From positions 3,111,725-3,175,724 of the forward strand of contig NZ_AP018248.1 in assembly GCF_002368295.1 (NCBI RefSeq): 64,000 nucleotides of DNA, in the 5' to 3' direction. How positions within the stretch are numbered: position 1 is the stretch's first letter; every line of letters starts with the position of its first letter. Below the pieces are notes generated by a model. It made no database searches. It was not told the DNA's origin and was given only the letters and a program-made list of their open reading frames with translations. Origin of the DNA: Tolypothrix tenuis PCC 7101. Lineage in GTDB: Bacteria; Cyanobacteriota; Cyanobacteriia; Cyanobacteriales; Nostocaceae. The position numbers were made by a program, and so were the translations under genes. This document shows, one piece after another, positions 35,526-43,609 of this stretch.

Positions 35526-36068
35526 ATGGTTATGTCTGTAAAAGTAGTTGAAATTCTCTCATCGGAAGAACTTCGTCGGACTGTCACTCGTCTTGCTTCG
35601 CAAATTGTGGAGAGGACACGTGATTTATCTCAGCTAGTACTCTTAGGTATTTATACTAGGGGTGTATTTTTAGCAGAATTATTGGCACGTCAAATTGAGA
35701 CATTGGAAGGTGTATCTGTAGAAGTGGGAGCATTGGATATTACGTTTTATCGAGATGATCTTGACCAAATTGGGTTACGAACTCCAGCCAAAACTGATAT
35801 TCCTTTTGACCTCACAGGTAAAACAGTTGTGCTTGTAGATGATGTCATTTTTAAAGGTAGGACAATTCGTGCTGCTTTAAATGCGGTCAATGAGTACGGT
35901 AGACCTGAGGTAATTCGTTTAGCTGTTTTGGTAGATAGGGGCCATCGTGAAGTTCCCATCCACCCAGATTTTATTGGTAAGCAGCTACCCACCGCTAAAG
36001 AGGAGATTGTCAAAGTTTATTTACAAGATGCGGATGGAAAAGATGCTGTAGAGTTAATTGCAAATTAG
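35526..36068 (+). CDS. pyrR: PyrR-type bifunctional regulator/uracil phosphoribosyltransferase
   Basis: The 180-residue protein has the PRPP loop VVLVDDVIFKGRTIRAAL (about residues 99-116) and the surrounding sequence of PyrR (LGIYTRGVFLAELLA, YRDDLDQIG, RPEVIRLAVLVDRGHRE, VGKQLPT-like end region). In Gram-positive bacteria PyrR binds pyr mRNA to attenuate it and has weak UPRT activity; whether it regulates RNA in cyanobacteria is unknown. A true uracil phosphoribosyltransferase (upp) is at 62742. An in-frame ATG at 35532 (MSVKVVEIL) is an equally likely start. Confidence 0.9.
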   Translation: MVMSVKVVEILSSEELRRTVTRLASQIVERTRDLSQLVLLGIYTRGVFLAELLARQIETLEGVSVEVGALDITFYRDDLDQIGLRTPAKTDIPFDLTGKTVVLVDDVIFKGRTIRAALNAVNEYGRPEVIRLAVLVDRGHREVPIHPDFIGKQLPTAKEEIVKVYLQDADGKDAVELIAN

Positions 36069-36158
36069 TTATAAGCCAAGGGTTAAGCTAAGACAAAACA
36101 ATAAATTATCCAATGTTTAGCTACACTTGGTTAATGCAACATTTTTGAGATGATTGGC

Positions 36159-36186
36159 GGTGCGTTAGGCTTTACCGTAACGCACC
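36159..36186 (+). terminator. Hairpin after pyrR
   Basis: GGTGCGTTA pairs perfectly with TAACGCACC, followed by TTTG. It lies 90 bp after the pyrR stop and belongs to the same dispersed GCGTTA/TAACGC family as the hairpin at 12992. Likely a repeat that can act as a terminator. Confidence 0.45.
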
Positions 36187-36206
36187 TTTGTATCTGAAAA
36201 ACTTAA

Positions 36207-36445
36207 TTACACCGATACCATAATGCGATCGCATCCTGCAACCAAGCATTGCTGATTGCACCAGATAACCGCGAAGTCTGGTATGGCAAAGCCTGTTGTG
36301 ATGACTTACTGGCAAATGCGGATTTAGCAATTGAAAACTTGCAACAATTCGCCAATGGTGTTGAGAAATGGCAAAAAATGGCTGTGATTTCGACAACATG
36401 AGGGACGACAGACGCTTTCAAATTTTGGTAATGGATGATTTGTAG
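36207..36445 (+). pseudogene. Frameshifted C-terminal fragment of a TPR gene
   Basis: The first frame reads HNAIASCNQALLIAPDNREV then WYGKACCDDLLANADLAIEN and LQQFANGVEKWQKMAV, a clear TPR-protein tail. Near 36383 the homology moves to another frame and continues CDFDNMRDDRRFQILV to a stop at 36445, which matches the usual ending (SDFDxIRxDxRFQ) of cyanobacterial TPR proteins. There is no start and at least one frameshift, so it is a relic. The parent gene is not in this window; nothing shows what removed the 5' part. Confidence 0.7.
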
Positions 36446-36608
36446 CTTTTCTCATCCAGACGAACTACCAATTTCTCAAAGTTAAACTTTTCTTTCTCCG
36501 TGTTTGGTAGTGAATAATCTTTGAAATCACTCTGCGTCCCTTGGCGCTGACTCTGTGTGACTCTGCGTTAAAAAAACCTACGACAAGATCCACTCAATCA
36601 ACAACAGC

Positions 36609-36977
36609 TTAATCTTCAAGTGATTTTGCTGGAACTTCCACTGCTGTGACATCAATTGTGCCATCAGGGGTAAACCTACGAAAATGACCACTTTGCACTA
36701 ATAACTGCTCTCCGCAGTTAGGACATTGCAACTGGCTGTTATTTAAACCTGTAAATTCATATCGACATACAGGACATTGATCAACAACCAAGTTACGTTG
36801 TAGCCACCAGCGAAACCCAAAGAATGCAATTACGGGTGCCAATAGTAACAACCCAACAATAAAAAGTATCGAATTCACCAACCAACCCAAGCCTAAAGAT
36901 GCTAGCAACCAAGTAACTGCTAACACAGTGAGCCAAGGGCGAAGATTTTCAAGCAAAGGAAAAGATTTAAGGCTCAT
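36609..36977 (-). CDS. Membrane protein with C-terminal zinc ribbon
   Basis: The 122-residue protein from Met at 36977 has two membrane helices (about residues 13-33 and 34-55) and then a zinc ribbon of two CxxC pairs (CPVCRYEF near 73 and CPNCGEQ near 92), with the ending FTPDGTIDVTAVEV. A longer frame to 37088 exists, but its extra residues (LLPAPCSLAFPSCP) come from CTGCTCCCTGCTCCC repeat DNA, so it is rejected. The family is conserved-hypothetical in cyanobacteria as far as I can tell; role unknown. Confidence 0.75.
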   Translation of the reverse strand: MSLKSFPLLENLRPWLTVLAVTWLLASLGLGWLVNSILFIVGLLLLAPVIAFFGFRWWLQRNLVVDQCPVCRYEFTGLNNSQLQCPNCGEQLLVQSGHFRRFTPDGTIDVTAVEVPAKSLED

Positions 36978-37121
36978 TTTTAAAATGTCATGTTGCTCTA
37001 TTTCTAGGATAGCGAGTTTGGGGATGAGGAGATGAGGGCAACTGGGAAAAGCAAGGGAGCAGGGAGCAGGGAGCAGGGGAGAAATCATTTAAGGACAAAC
37101 CCCAAACACCCAATTACCAAT

Positions 37122-37155
37122 TACCCATGCCCAATGCCCAATGCCCAATGCCCCA
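37122..37155. repeat. Heptanucleotide repeat (CCAATGC)n
   Basis: Four or so copies of the same CCAATGC unit as at 1-74, next to CAATTAC units, at the 3' end of the glycosyltransferase gene. Confidence 0.85.
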
Positions 37156-37161
37156 TTCCCA

Positions 37162-38304
37162 TTAAATTAACTCTTGTAACCGTTTTTGCAAAGCATCCAT
37201 GCCGAAAAGTGCGATCGCTTGTTGTCTTAGCCAATCTCCATCACAACGTTGGTCATGGCCTGTGAGTATTTCTATACAAGCTGTTGCTACAGCATTGGGA
37301 TCGCGGTGGGCAACTCGCCAGCCAAGTTGTCCATCCTGTAAGGGGTCTGCTGAACCGTCATCATCACCAGATAGCACGGGTACGCCACAAGCCATTGCTT
37401 CTAAATAAACAATGCCAAAGCCTTCTTGGGAAGGCATAATGTAGGCATCAGCCAGGCGGTAGTGTGCTATTAGTTCTTCTGTGGGAACGAAACCTGCAAA
37501 AATTACGCGATCGCTGACACCTAAATCTTGTGCAAGTTGCGCTAATCGTGGTTGATCGTCGCCGCGACCAATGACTAAATATTTAACTTCTGGGAACATC
37601 TCAAGGATTTGCGGTAAGGCGCGAATTGTGACATCAACGCCTTTGTAAATATCGCCCGACCATAGCCGCGCTACAGTCATTAACACTCTGGCATCATTTA
37701 AACCATACTTGGCAATCAGGTCTGCTGGCTTTTCACCTGGTGTAAATTTATCCCCATCAATTGCACAAGGCAGTATTTTTACTATATTGGTGTCGATAAA
37801 ATTAGCCGCACAGCTGCGATCGCGACTGTAACGGCTAATTGTCCAAATCCCTGATGCCGATGTGAGTGCGTGACGTTCCTTACTATTAAGCGGTTCCCAA
37901 ACTTCTTTACCGTAAGTGAGGACAGTGTAAGGAATTCCTAAAGGTTGGCAAAGGGTTTGTATCAGTTTTGCTAACAGGATGTGACCGCAAAAAACATGCT
38001 GGGGACGCTGTAACAACAAACACTTCAGCAAGGCGGCTGTCATTTTCAATCTGCCGAATTGGGGAGAGTTATTTTGAAAACCATAAAATTTTAAATTTTC
38101 CGATTCCCAGAGATTTGAGATATTTGGACTATCTCGCAGTACAAATACTTCTGCTTTGTAGCCTGGACTCAATCTCTGATAGGCGCGAAAAATATCTTTG
38201 ACATAGGACTGAATCCCACCCTCGTGTACAAAAATTTCTAAGAACACGAATACATGGTTGGTTTTTTGGGGAAATTTATGAGTTAAATTAAGATTTTCGC
38301 CCAC
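37162..38304 (-). CDS. Family 4 glycosyltransferase (GT-B)
   Basis: The 380-residue protein has a GT-B fold: N-terminal acceptor half starting FVHEGGIQSYVKDIFRAY, a central VLMTVARLWSGDIYKGVDV strand at the start of the nucleotide-sugar half, and the GT4 E-x7-E motif in EGFGIVYLEAMACGVPVLS (about residue 300). No signal peptide or membrane anchor, so it acts in the cytoplasm, most likely in exopolysaccharide or lipid-linked glycan synthesis. Donor and acceptor cannot be read from sequence. No other glycan gene is adjacent. Confidence 0.88.
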   Translation of the reverse strand: MGENLNLTHKFPQKTNHVFVFLEIFVHEGGIQSYVKDIFRAYQRLSPGYKAEVFVLRDSPNISNLWESENLKFYGFQNNSPQFGRLKMTAALLKCLLLQRPQHVFCGHILLAKLIQTLCQPLGIPYTVLTYGKEVWEPLNSKERHALTSASGIWTISRYSRDRSCAANFIDTNIVKILPCAIDGDKFTPGEKPADLIAKYGLNDARVLMTVARLWSGDIYKGVDVTIRALPQILEMFPEVKYLVIGRGDDQPRLAQLAQDLGVSDRVIFAGFVPTEELIAHYRLADAYIMPSQEGFGIVYLEAMACGVPVLSGDDDGSADPLQDGQLGWRVAHRDPNAVATACIEILTGHDQRCDGDWLRQQAIALFGMDALQKRLQELI

Positions 38305-38668
38305 TTTACCTGTGCAATTACGTATGTTTCTGGCTCATCCAGTTGTAACATATACCACAGATGTTTAGGTTAATTGCGAGAGAGAAAATAATACCATTTT
38401 GAATTGGGGATTGCTTTTTGTGCCGCAGTTCTGTCAATCCTCTTTCACTATCAAATTTTCAATTCGTATAAACAAGAAAGCATCAACTTTAAGCGTACCT
38501 CAGCATTTTTCAGCATCTTCTATGATTTGCAAGCAAAATTATGCACCCTGAAATTCCCATTCAGGGTGCTTTGGCTGGATTTTCACGTTTCTTGTTCTAG
38601 CTTGTCAAATTCCCATTAATTAATAATTTGTACTAGATGGCAATGACAAATTAGTAATTAAGAATTAT
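38305..38668. other. Gene-free stretch
   Basis: No supportable gene. A hairpin-like stretch at 38550-38572 (GAAATTCCCATTCAGGGTGCTTT area) is weak. The promoter of the glycosyltransferase gene is expected near 38310-38400. Confidence 0.35.
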
Positions 38669-39112
38669 TTAATGCTGACCATCTAGAGCATATTTAACAA
38701 TCAGCAAACAATTTCTGTTTGCTGTAGCGCGTTCGTAGACAACACGGTCGGCCAAGCGTCTCAGAAGAAACCATCCGTATCCTCCTACTTGAAGAGTACC
38801 TGGCTCTGGCTCGGCGATCGCATCGGGATTAAAAGGTTTGCCATAATCCCAAATTCTCATTTCTAATCTATCAATCCACAAGCTGACTTCAATATCTATG
38901 CCTGTTTCTGGTGGTAAAGCAGAATGAGCATGACGCACTGCGTTAGTGAAGCCTTCTGCTAATGCTAAGTTCAGGCGATAAAGCTGAGTTTCTGACCAGC
39001 CAAGTTGATACAAATGTTGCCGACAAAATTTCTCAAACCATTGTTGCACGTGGTTGAGGAGCTTGAGATCGCTCTTCACCGTCAGATGGTCTTGCTGCAT
39101 GGTGCTAAGCAT
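38669..39112 (-). CDS. Anti-sigma-factor-type serine kinase (RsbW-like ATPase)
   Basis: The 147-residue protein is a single GHKL ATP-binding domain with the N box ALAEGFTNAVRHAH (about residues 50-63), the G1-like box WDYGKPFNP and GGYGWFLLRRLADRVVYE near the end, matching RsbW/SpoIIAB-type anti-sigma or phosphatase-switch kinases. These bind a sigma factor or anti-sigma antagonist; no partner gene is adjacent. The ATG at 39112 is used; an upstream in-frame TTG (39154) would add 14 residues, and Met at 39100 is a third choice. Confidence 0.83.
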   Translation of the reverse strand: MLSTMQQDHLTVKSDLKLLNHVQQWFEKFCRQHLYQLGWSETQLYRLNLALAEGFTNAVRHAHSALPPETGIDIEVSLWIDRLEMRIWDYGKPFNPDAIAEPEPGTLQVGGYGWFLLRRLADRVVYERATANRNCLLIVKYALDGQH

Positions 39113-39154
39113 TGACCTTGACTTAAATATAAGTAAGTGATCGGTAGGTAACAA

Positions 39155-39439
39155 ATGCCTCTGTTTGTGGTATTTGTGAGATTTCTGATTTTGGAATAGC
39201 TATTAAATCCAAAACTAAATATCCACGATGCAACCTGGATGAGGAAAAGTGCTGAGTCATAGAAGTGCAGATTTAAGAAAACCTTATCTCTAACTTCTCG
39301 CTGAGTGCTGAATGCTGAGTAATAGCTCACGACTTAAGTCTTCCTAAGTACTAAGTACTTAGTTTATCAAAACTCATTACTCATAACTCATCACCCATGA
39401 CTCAGCACTCATCAAAAAGTACTGTTTTTTCTGACTGAA
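39155..39439. other. Intergenic region with ACTCAT/ACTTAG repeats
   Basis: It contains ordinary intergenic DNA with TAAGTACTAAGTACTTAG (palindromic, about 39344-39361) and repeated ACTCAT units. It lies 3' of petD. No gene. Confidence 0.4.
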
Positions 39440-39922
39440 TTAGAACAATCCTAAGGTTAAGGATTTGTCTAATGGTAAAGCAGCACCAATACCTAGCCAC
39501 AGAGTTACAAGTGTTCCAAAGAGGAAAACTGTGGTTGCAACTGGACGGCGGAAGGGATTTTGGAACTTATTGACGCTCTCGATAAAAGGAACGAGGATAA
39601 GTCCTAGAGGTACTGAAGCCATTGCTAATACTCCTAACAGTTTGTTAGGAAGTGATCGCAAAATTTGGAATACAGGGTACAAGTACCACTCAGGTAAAAT
39701 TTCCAATGGTGTCGCAAAAGGATTCGCTGGTTCACCGTTCATTGCGGGATCTAGTACTGCTAGAGCCACAATACAAGCGAAAGATCCCATGATGACGATG
39801 GGAAATACGTAAAGTAGGTCATTAGGCCAAGCTGGTTCGCCATAGTAGTTGTGGCCCATGCCTTTGGCCAGTTTGGCTCTGAGGATAGGATCGCTCAGAT
39901 CGGGTTTTTTCTGTGTTGACAT
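39440..39922 (-). CDS. petD: Cytochrome b6f complex subunit IV
   Basis: The 160-residue thylakoid protein forms, with cytochrome b6, the quinol-binding core of the b6f complex between the photosystems. It starts STQKKPDLSDPILRAKLAKG, has the PEWY motif (LEILPEWYLYPVFQILRSLPNK) of the quinol-oxidation site, and three membrane helices. Length is exactly that usual for the family. It follows petB on the minus strand with 352 bp between, longer than in many relatives, and that gap is filled with repeat DNA. Confidence 0.98.
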   Translation of the reverse strand: MSTQKKPDLSDPILRAKLAKGMGHNYYGEPAWPNDLLYVFPIVIMGSFACIVALAVLDPAMNGEPANPFATPLEILPEWYLYPVFQILRSLPNKLLGVLAMASVPLGLILVPFIESVNKFQNPFRRPVATTVFLFGTLVTLWLGIGAALPLDKSLTLGLF

Positions 39923-40274
39923 TTTTAAATATGCTCTCCTGCTTAAGTTGAGTTAAAGCATTGGTAAAAGCCTTGAGCTATCAGGTAAACCTCAACAGCA
40001 GCCAGATGCCAGTAGGGTTTTACAGCTTTCAGCTTCTGATATCAAGTTTTTGTTGTTCTTGTTCATCAGTTTAAAACAAACAACTCTAGCTTGAAAGCCG
40101 TGGGGTAGGAGATAGGGTAAGGATTAAAGGTTGAGGTTTAAGTAATAGCTTCAATTACTGAGTCCTGAGTTATGAGTCAAAATCTGAGCTTCCATGACCA
40201 ATTACCCATTACCCATTACCTCTTTCCCCATTTTGAAACTGAATGCAGTTTAGCTGTTAGCGTTTTGGCTGAAA
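39923..40274. other. Long petB-petD spacer
   Basis: The 352-bp spacer has no gene. It includes repeat-type tracts (CAATTACCCATTACCCATTACC near 40199-40220) close to petB and a plausible petD leader near 39925-40000. Co-transcription with petB is likely by convention but not proven by the sequence. Confidence 0.5.
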
Positions 40275-40922
40275 TTACAAGGGCCCAGAAATGCCTTGTT
40301 TGCGGATCATCAAGAAGTGGAACAGCATGAAGACCGCAATCAACCAGGGCAGAACGAATGTGTGGGCGCTGTAGTAGCGGGTCAGGGTCGCTTGGCCGAC
40401 GCTAGAACCACCACGTAGCAAGTCAGAGATCAGCACACCAACTACAGGAATTGCTTCGGGAACGCCGCTCACGATTTTCACAGCCCAGTATCCCACTTGA
40501 TCCCAAGGTAGTGAGTAGCCAGTCACGCCAAAAGAAACTGTGATTACGGCTAGGATCACACCACTTACCCAGGTTAATTCGCGGGGCTTTTTGAAACCAC
40601 CGGTGAGGTAAACCCGAAAGACGTGCAAAATCATCATCAACACCATCATGCTGGCAGACCAGCGGTGAATGGAGCGAATTAGCCAGCCGAAGTTTACTTC
40701 TGTCATGATGTACTGCACTGAGGAGTAAGCCTCAGCAACAGTTGGCTTGTAGTAGAACGTCATGGCAAATCCAGTCGCAAACTGGATGAGAAAGCAAACC
40801 AGGGTAATGCCACCTAAGCAGTAGAAGATGTTGACATGGGGAGGAACGTACTTGCTTGTGACATCATCAGCGAGTGCTTGAATTTCCAAGCGTTCCTCAA
40901 ACCAGTCGTAAACGTTGGCCAT
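40275..40922 (-). CDS. petB: Cytochrome b6
   Basis: The 215-residue thylakoid protein carries the two b hemes and heme c(n) of the b6f complex. It has four membrane helices, the bis-His ligands (SIHRWSASMMVLMMILHVFRV and HTFVLPWLIAVFMLFHF), the FYCLGG Cys35 that anchors heme c(n), and the SLPWDQVGYWAVKI loop. Length is exactly standard. It is transcribed before petD. A GCGGAGGnnnCCTCCGC hairpin lies about 45 bp upstream of its start (40967-41005). Confidence 0.98.
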   Translation of the reverse strand: MANVYDWFEERLEIQALADDVTSKYVPPHVNIFYCLGGITLVCFLIQFATGFAMTFYYKPTVAEAYSSVQYIMTEVNFGWLIRSIHRWSASMMVLMMILHVFRVYLTGGFKKPRELTWVSGVILAVITVSFGVTGYSLPWDQVGYWAVKIVSGVPEAIPVVGVLISDLLRGGSSVGQATLTRYYSAHTFVLPWLIAVFMLFHFLMIRKQGISGPL

Positions 40923-40966
40923 ACAATCTCAAGTTCCTAAAAAATCGGTTGCGGTTGATCAATCTA

Positions 40967-41005
40967 CGAAGTTCTAAGCGGAGGAAGCCTCCGCTCAGAC
41001 TTCTC
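40967..41005. repeat. AGCGGAGG...CCTCCGCT hairpin in the petB leader
   Basis: AAGCGGAGGAAGCCTCCGCT is a near-perfect hairpin flanked by GAAGTTCT and CAGACTT. The same core with the same flanks occurs at 54400-54435 and, inverted, at 55787-55825, so it is a dispersed element. Here it falls between the petB start and its probable promoter. Confidence 0.7.
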
Positions 41006-41332
41006 TCCCAATTAACAATTTTGGGATTTTAGCAAAGAGGATTTTAGTCGTTTGCTTTTAAGGCTTCAGAGTGATAAGACTTTTAATAAACTTAACACTC
41101 TGTAAACATGTGATGTATTGCGTTTTTGGGGCAAACCAACACGACAAATTATGGACACAAAGTAGATCTTATCGTGTGTTGAGTGGGATATACGCTAATC
41201 AGCTGACTTAACAACTTGATTAAGACTAATGCACCACTTCTATAAAAAAAGTAACATAATCGAGAGATAGATTTCATCAAAAACAAAGCAACTGGGCAGT
41301 TCTAGGCAATTTGGGTTGAGGTGGAATTCAAC
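41006..41332. other. Divergent petB/ctpA promoter region
   Basis: A 330-bp gap between divergent genes, AT-rich from 41080 on. Promoters for both are expected here; no repeat array is present and no operator could be assigned. Confidence 0.4.
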
Positions 41333-42589
41333 ATGGGCTTGTTCATGGATAAAAAGATTTGGCGACGCGGATTATCATTGCTAATGGCAGTTTGGTTGGC
41401 ACTAGGCATATTTATCCAACCGGCTGGGGCTTTAACAGAAGAGCAAAAACTAATATCAGAAGTTTGGCGAATTGTCAATCGAAATTATTTAGATGAAACG
41501 TTTAATCATCAAAATTGGGCGACGGTACGGCAAAAAGTTTTAGAGAAACCGCTAAAAAATCAGGAAGCAGCTTATGCAGCAGTTCAGAATATGCTCAAAA
41601 GCCTGGACGACCCCTTTACCCGCTTTTTAGACCCAGAACAGTATCGTAGTTTACAGGTAAATACTTCTGGAGAACTTACAGGGGTTGGCTTGCAAATTGC
41701 CCTAGACCCCAAAACTGGGAAGCTGGAAGTAGTAGCACCAATCGCAGGTTCGCCGGCAGATAAAGCGGGGATTCAGCCACGCGATCGCATTATCAAAATC
41801 GAAGGCACCTCTACAGAAAATCTGACCTTGGACGAAGCTGCAGCGAAAATGCGCGGGCCGATTGGCAGCCTCGTGACATTATTAATCGAGAGAGATGGTA
41901 CACAAGAGCAGGAAATTAGGGTAGTGCGCGATCGCATTGCTTTAAATCCTGTAATCTCAGATTTGCGCGTTACCCCACAAGGGACACCCATTGGCTATTT
42001 ACGTCTGAATCAGTTTAATGCCAACGCCTCAATGGAACTGGCACACGCCATTAATAGTTTAGAAAAAAAGGGCGCGGCTGCCTACATTCTCGATTTACGC
42101 AATAATCCTGGTGGGCTACTGCAAGCGGGAATTGAAATTGCCCGCCTATGGCTAGACTCTGGCACCATCGTCTACACCGTCAATCGCCAAGGCATCCAAG
42201 GCAGCTTTGAGGCATTTGGCCCAGCACTCACATCAGACCCATTAGTTATTCTAGTCAATCAAGGAACCGCCAGTGCCAGCGAAATTCTTGCCGGCGCACT
42301 CCAAGATAACGGCCGCGCCACATTAGTTGGCGAAACCACCTTTGGTAAAGGCTTAATTCAATCCTTGTTTGAATTATCCGACGGTTCTGGCTTGGCAGTC
42401 ACAATTGCTAAGTACGAAACCCCCCAACATCGAGACATTAACAAATTAGGTATAAAACCAGACAAAGTCATTCCTCTAGAAACAATTACCCGCGACCAAA
42501 TTGGCACAGAAGCCGACCCACAATATCAAGCAGCAGTGGAAATGTTGACGAATAATCCTGTAGTTGTGGGGATGGGGAATAGGGCATAG
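41333..42589 (+). CDS. ctpA: Carboxyl-terminal processing protease (S41)
   Basis: The 418-residue lumenal/periplasmic serine protease has a signal peptide (about residues 1-34, ending PAGA), a PDZ domain (about 110-200, GVGLQIALDPKTGKLEVVAP and SPADKAGIQPRDRI), and the S41 catalytic pair Ser314 (GTASASEI) and Lys339 (TTFGKGL), 25 residues apart as in the D1-processing enzyme. In cyanobacteria this group includes the CtpA that trims the photosystem II D1 precursor; which of the ctp paralogues this is cannot be decided here. ATG at 41333 is taken; a GTG 12 bp upstream and Met at 41345 are alternatives. Confidence 0.93.
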   Translation: MGLFMDKKIWRRGLSLLMAVWLALGIFIQPAGALTEEQKLISEVWRIVNRNYLDETFNHQNWATVRQKVLEKPLKNQEAAYAAVQNMLKSLDDPFTRFLDPEQYRSLQVNTSGELTGVGLQIALDPKTGKLEVVAPIAGSPADKAGIQPRDRIIKIEGTSTENLTLDEAAAKMRGPIGSLVTLLIERDGTQEQEIRVVRDRIALNPVISDLRVTPQGTPIGYLRLNQFNANASMELAHAINSLEKKGAAAYILDLRNNPGGLLQAGIEIARLWLDSGTIVYTVNRQGIQGSFEAFGPALTSDPLVILVNQGTASASEILAGALQDNGRATLVGETTFGKGLIQSLFELSDGSGLAVTIAKYETPQHRDINKLGIKPDKVIPLETITRDQIGTEADPQYQAAVEMLTNNPVVVGMGNRA

Positions 42590-42700
42590 GGCATGGGGCA
42601 TTGGGCATGGGTAATGGGTAATGGGTAATGGGTAATAATAATTTCCCTTTTTTTCCTTTTCCCCTTTCCCCTTTTCCCCCTCATACCCAGTCCCCAGTCC
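42590..42700. repeat. Intergenic heptamer mixture after ctpA
   Basis: GGGCATGG/GGGTAATG units (42581-42640) and CAGTCCC/AATCCCC units (42688-42716) fill the short gap between convergent ctpA and the MBL gene, the second set running into the gene end. Confidence 0.8.
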
Positions 42701-43414
42701 CTAATCCCCAGTCCCTAAATCCAAAGCCGCAAGACTCTGATAAGCTTGAGCGATCGCACCTTTTCCTCTCAAGAAACCAATATTCGCGCCGGGACAGATG
42801 TAATGTAGGGTTTCTGGTGTAAAGCGTTCTAACAAATTTTGAAGACTTTTAATTTGCCTTGGCCAGTGAAAGGTTTTGGCTGTGCGTAATAATACTGGCT
42901 CACCCTGAAGATTAGGAACTATGTGACGACCGGAAAATAAGACTCCACCGAATTGATTGTAGTAAAGGCAAGATGAGCCAGGAGAATGGCCCGGTGTCCA
43001 AATTACTTGGGCGGTTGCATCTAAAGTTAGTTCCCGCCCAAAGCTGGTGACGGTTAATCCTGGTAATAAATAAGCTTCTTGTTCTTGAATTACAACCTCG
43101 CAACCTAGAGCTTGCTGGATTTCTGCTGTCTTCCCAATAGCACCGCGGTGTGTGATGACTAGCCAGCGCACACCGCCATGCGATCGCAAGAAATCTAAAT
43201 TTGTTGGCTCGAAAGCAGGACAATCAATCAGGATATTACTTTCATTTCTTACAATAAAATAAGAGGTTCCCCCTAATGTGTCCCGATTGGGCGGAAATGC
43301 AAAAATATTTTGCGCGAAGTCCGAAGAGAGGTTTCCTCCGAGTAGAACTTCGTCAGAGAGCACAGCCCTTGGTGGCTTAACTGTATGATTTGGCTGTTGG
43401 GGTAAGGGGCACAT
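42701..43414 (-). CDS. MBL-fold metallo-hydrolase with degenerate metal site
   Basis: The 237-residue protein has a metallo-beta-lactamase-fold layout: ILIDCPAFEPTNLDFLRSHG, then WLVITHRGAIGKTAEIQQAL where HxHxDH is expected, and WTPGHSPGSSCLYY with FSGRHIVPN later. The first zinc motif is reduced to a single His (THRGAIGK), while the third-ligand His in TPGHSPG is kept, so normal two-zinc hydrolase chemistry is doubtful. The N-terminus matches cyanobacterial homologues annotated as hydrolases. It is divergent from the S2P protease gene and convergent with ctpA. Confidence 0.78.
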   Translation of the reverse strand: MCPLPQQPNHTVKPPRAVLSDEVLLGGNLSSDFAQNIFAFPPNRDTLGGTSYFIVRNESNILIDCPAFEPTNLDFLRSHGGVRWLVITHRGAIGKTAEIQQALGCEVVIQEQEAYLLPGLTVTSFGRELTLDATAQVIWTPGHSPGSSCLYYNQFGGVLFSGRHIVPNLQGEPVLLRTAKTFHWPRQIKSLQNLLERFTPETLHYICPGANIGFLRGKGAIAQAYQSLAALDLGTGD

Positions 43415-43609
43415 AAGAAAAAACCGAAATTGAGGAGTTGTCTAATCATTTGGTTACAGAGTTCAACATCTGAAAGCCAGCAGCTTGAGAGTGAACAATT
43501 GCTGTTAACCGTTGAAGAAAAAATAGGGGTTTTTATAGTCTGGCTAGTAGTGAAGGCTGTGGTGCTAACGCTACAGGTGGGACGTTTTTTCAAAATCACT
43601 GAAGAGCAA

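Noticed and set aside
37032..37265. Upstream extension of the zinc-ribbon gene and a short plus-strand frame
   Set aside because: Both are translations of CTGCTCCCTGC and CCAATGC repeat DNA.
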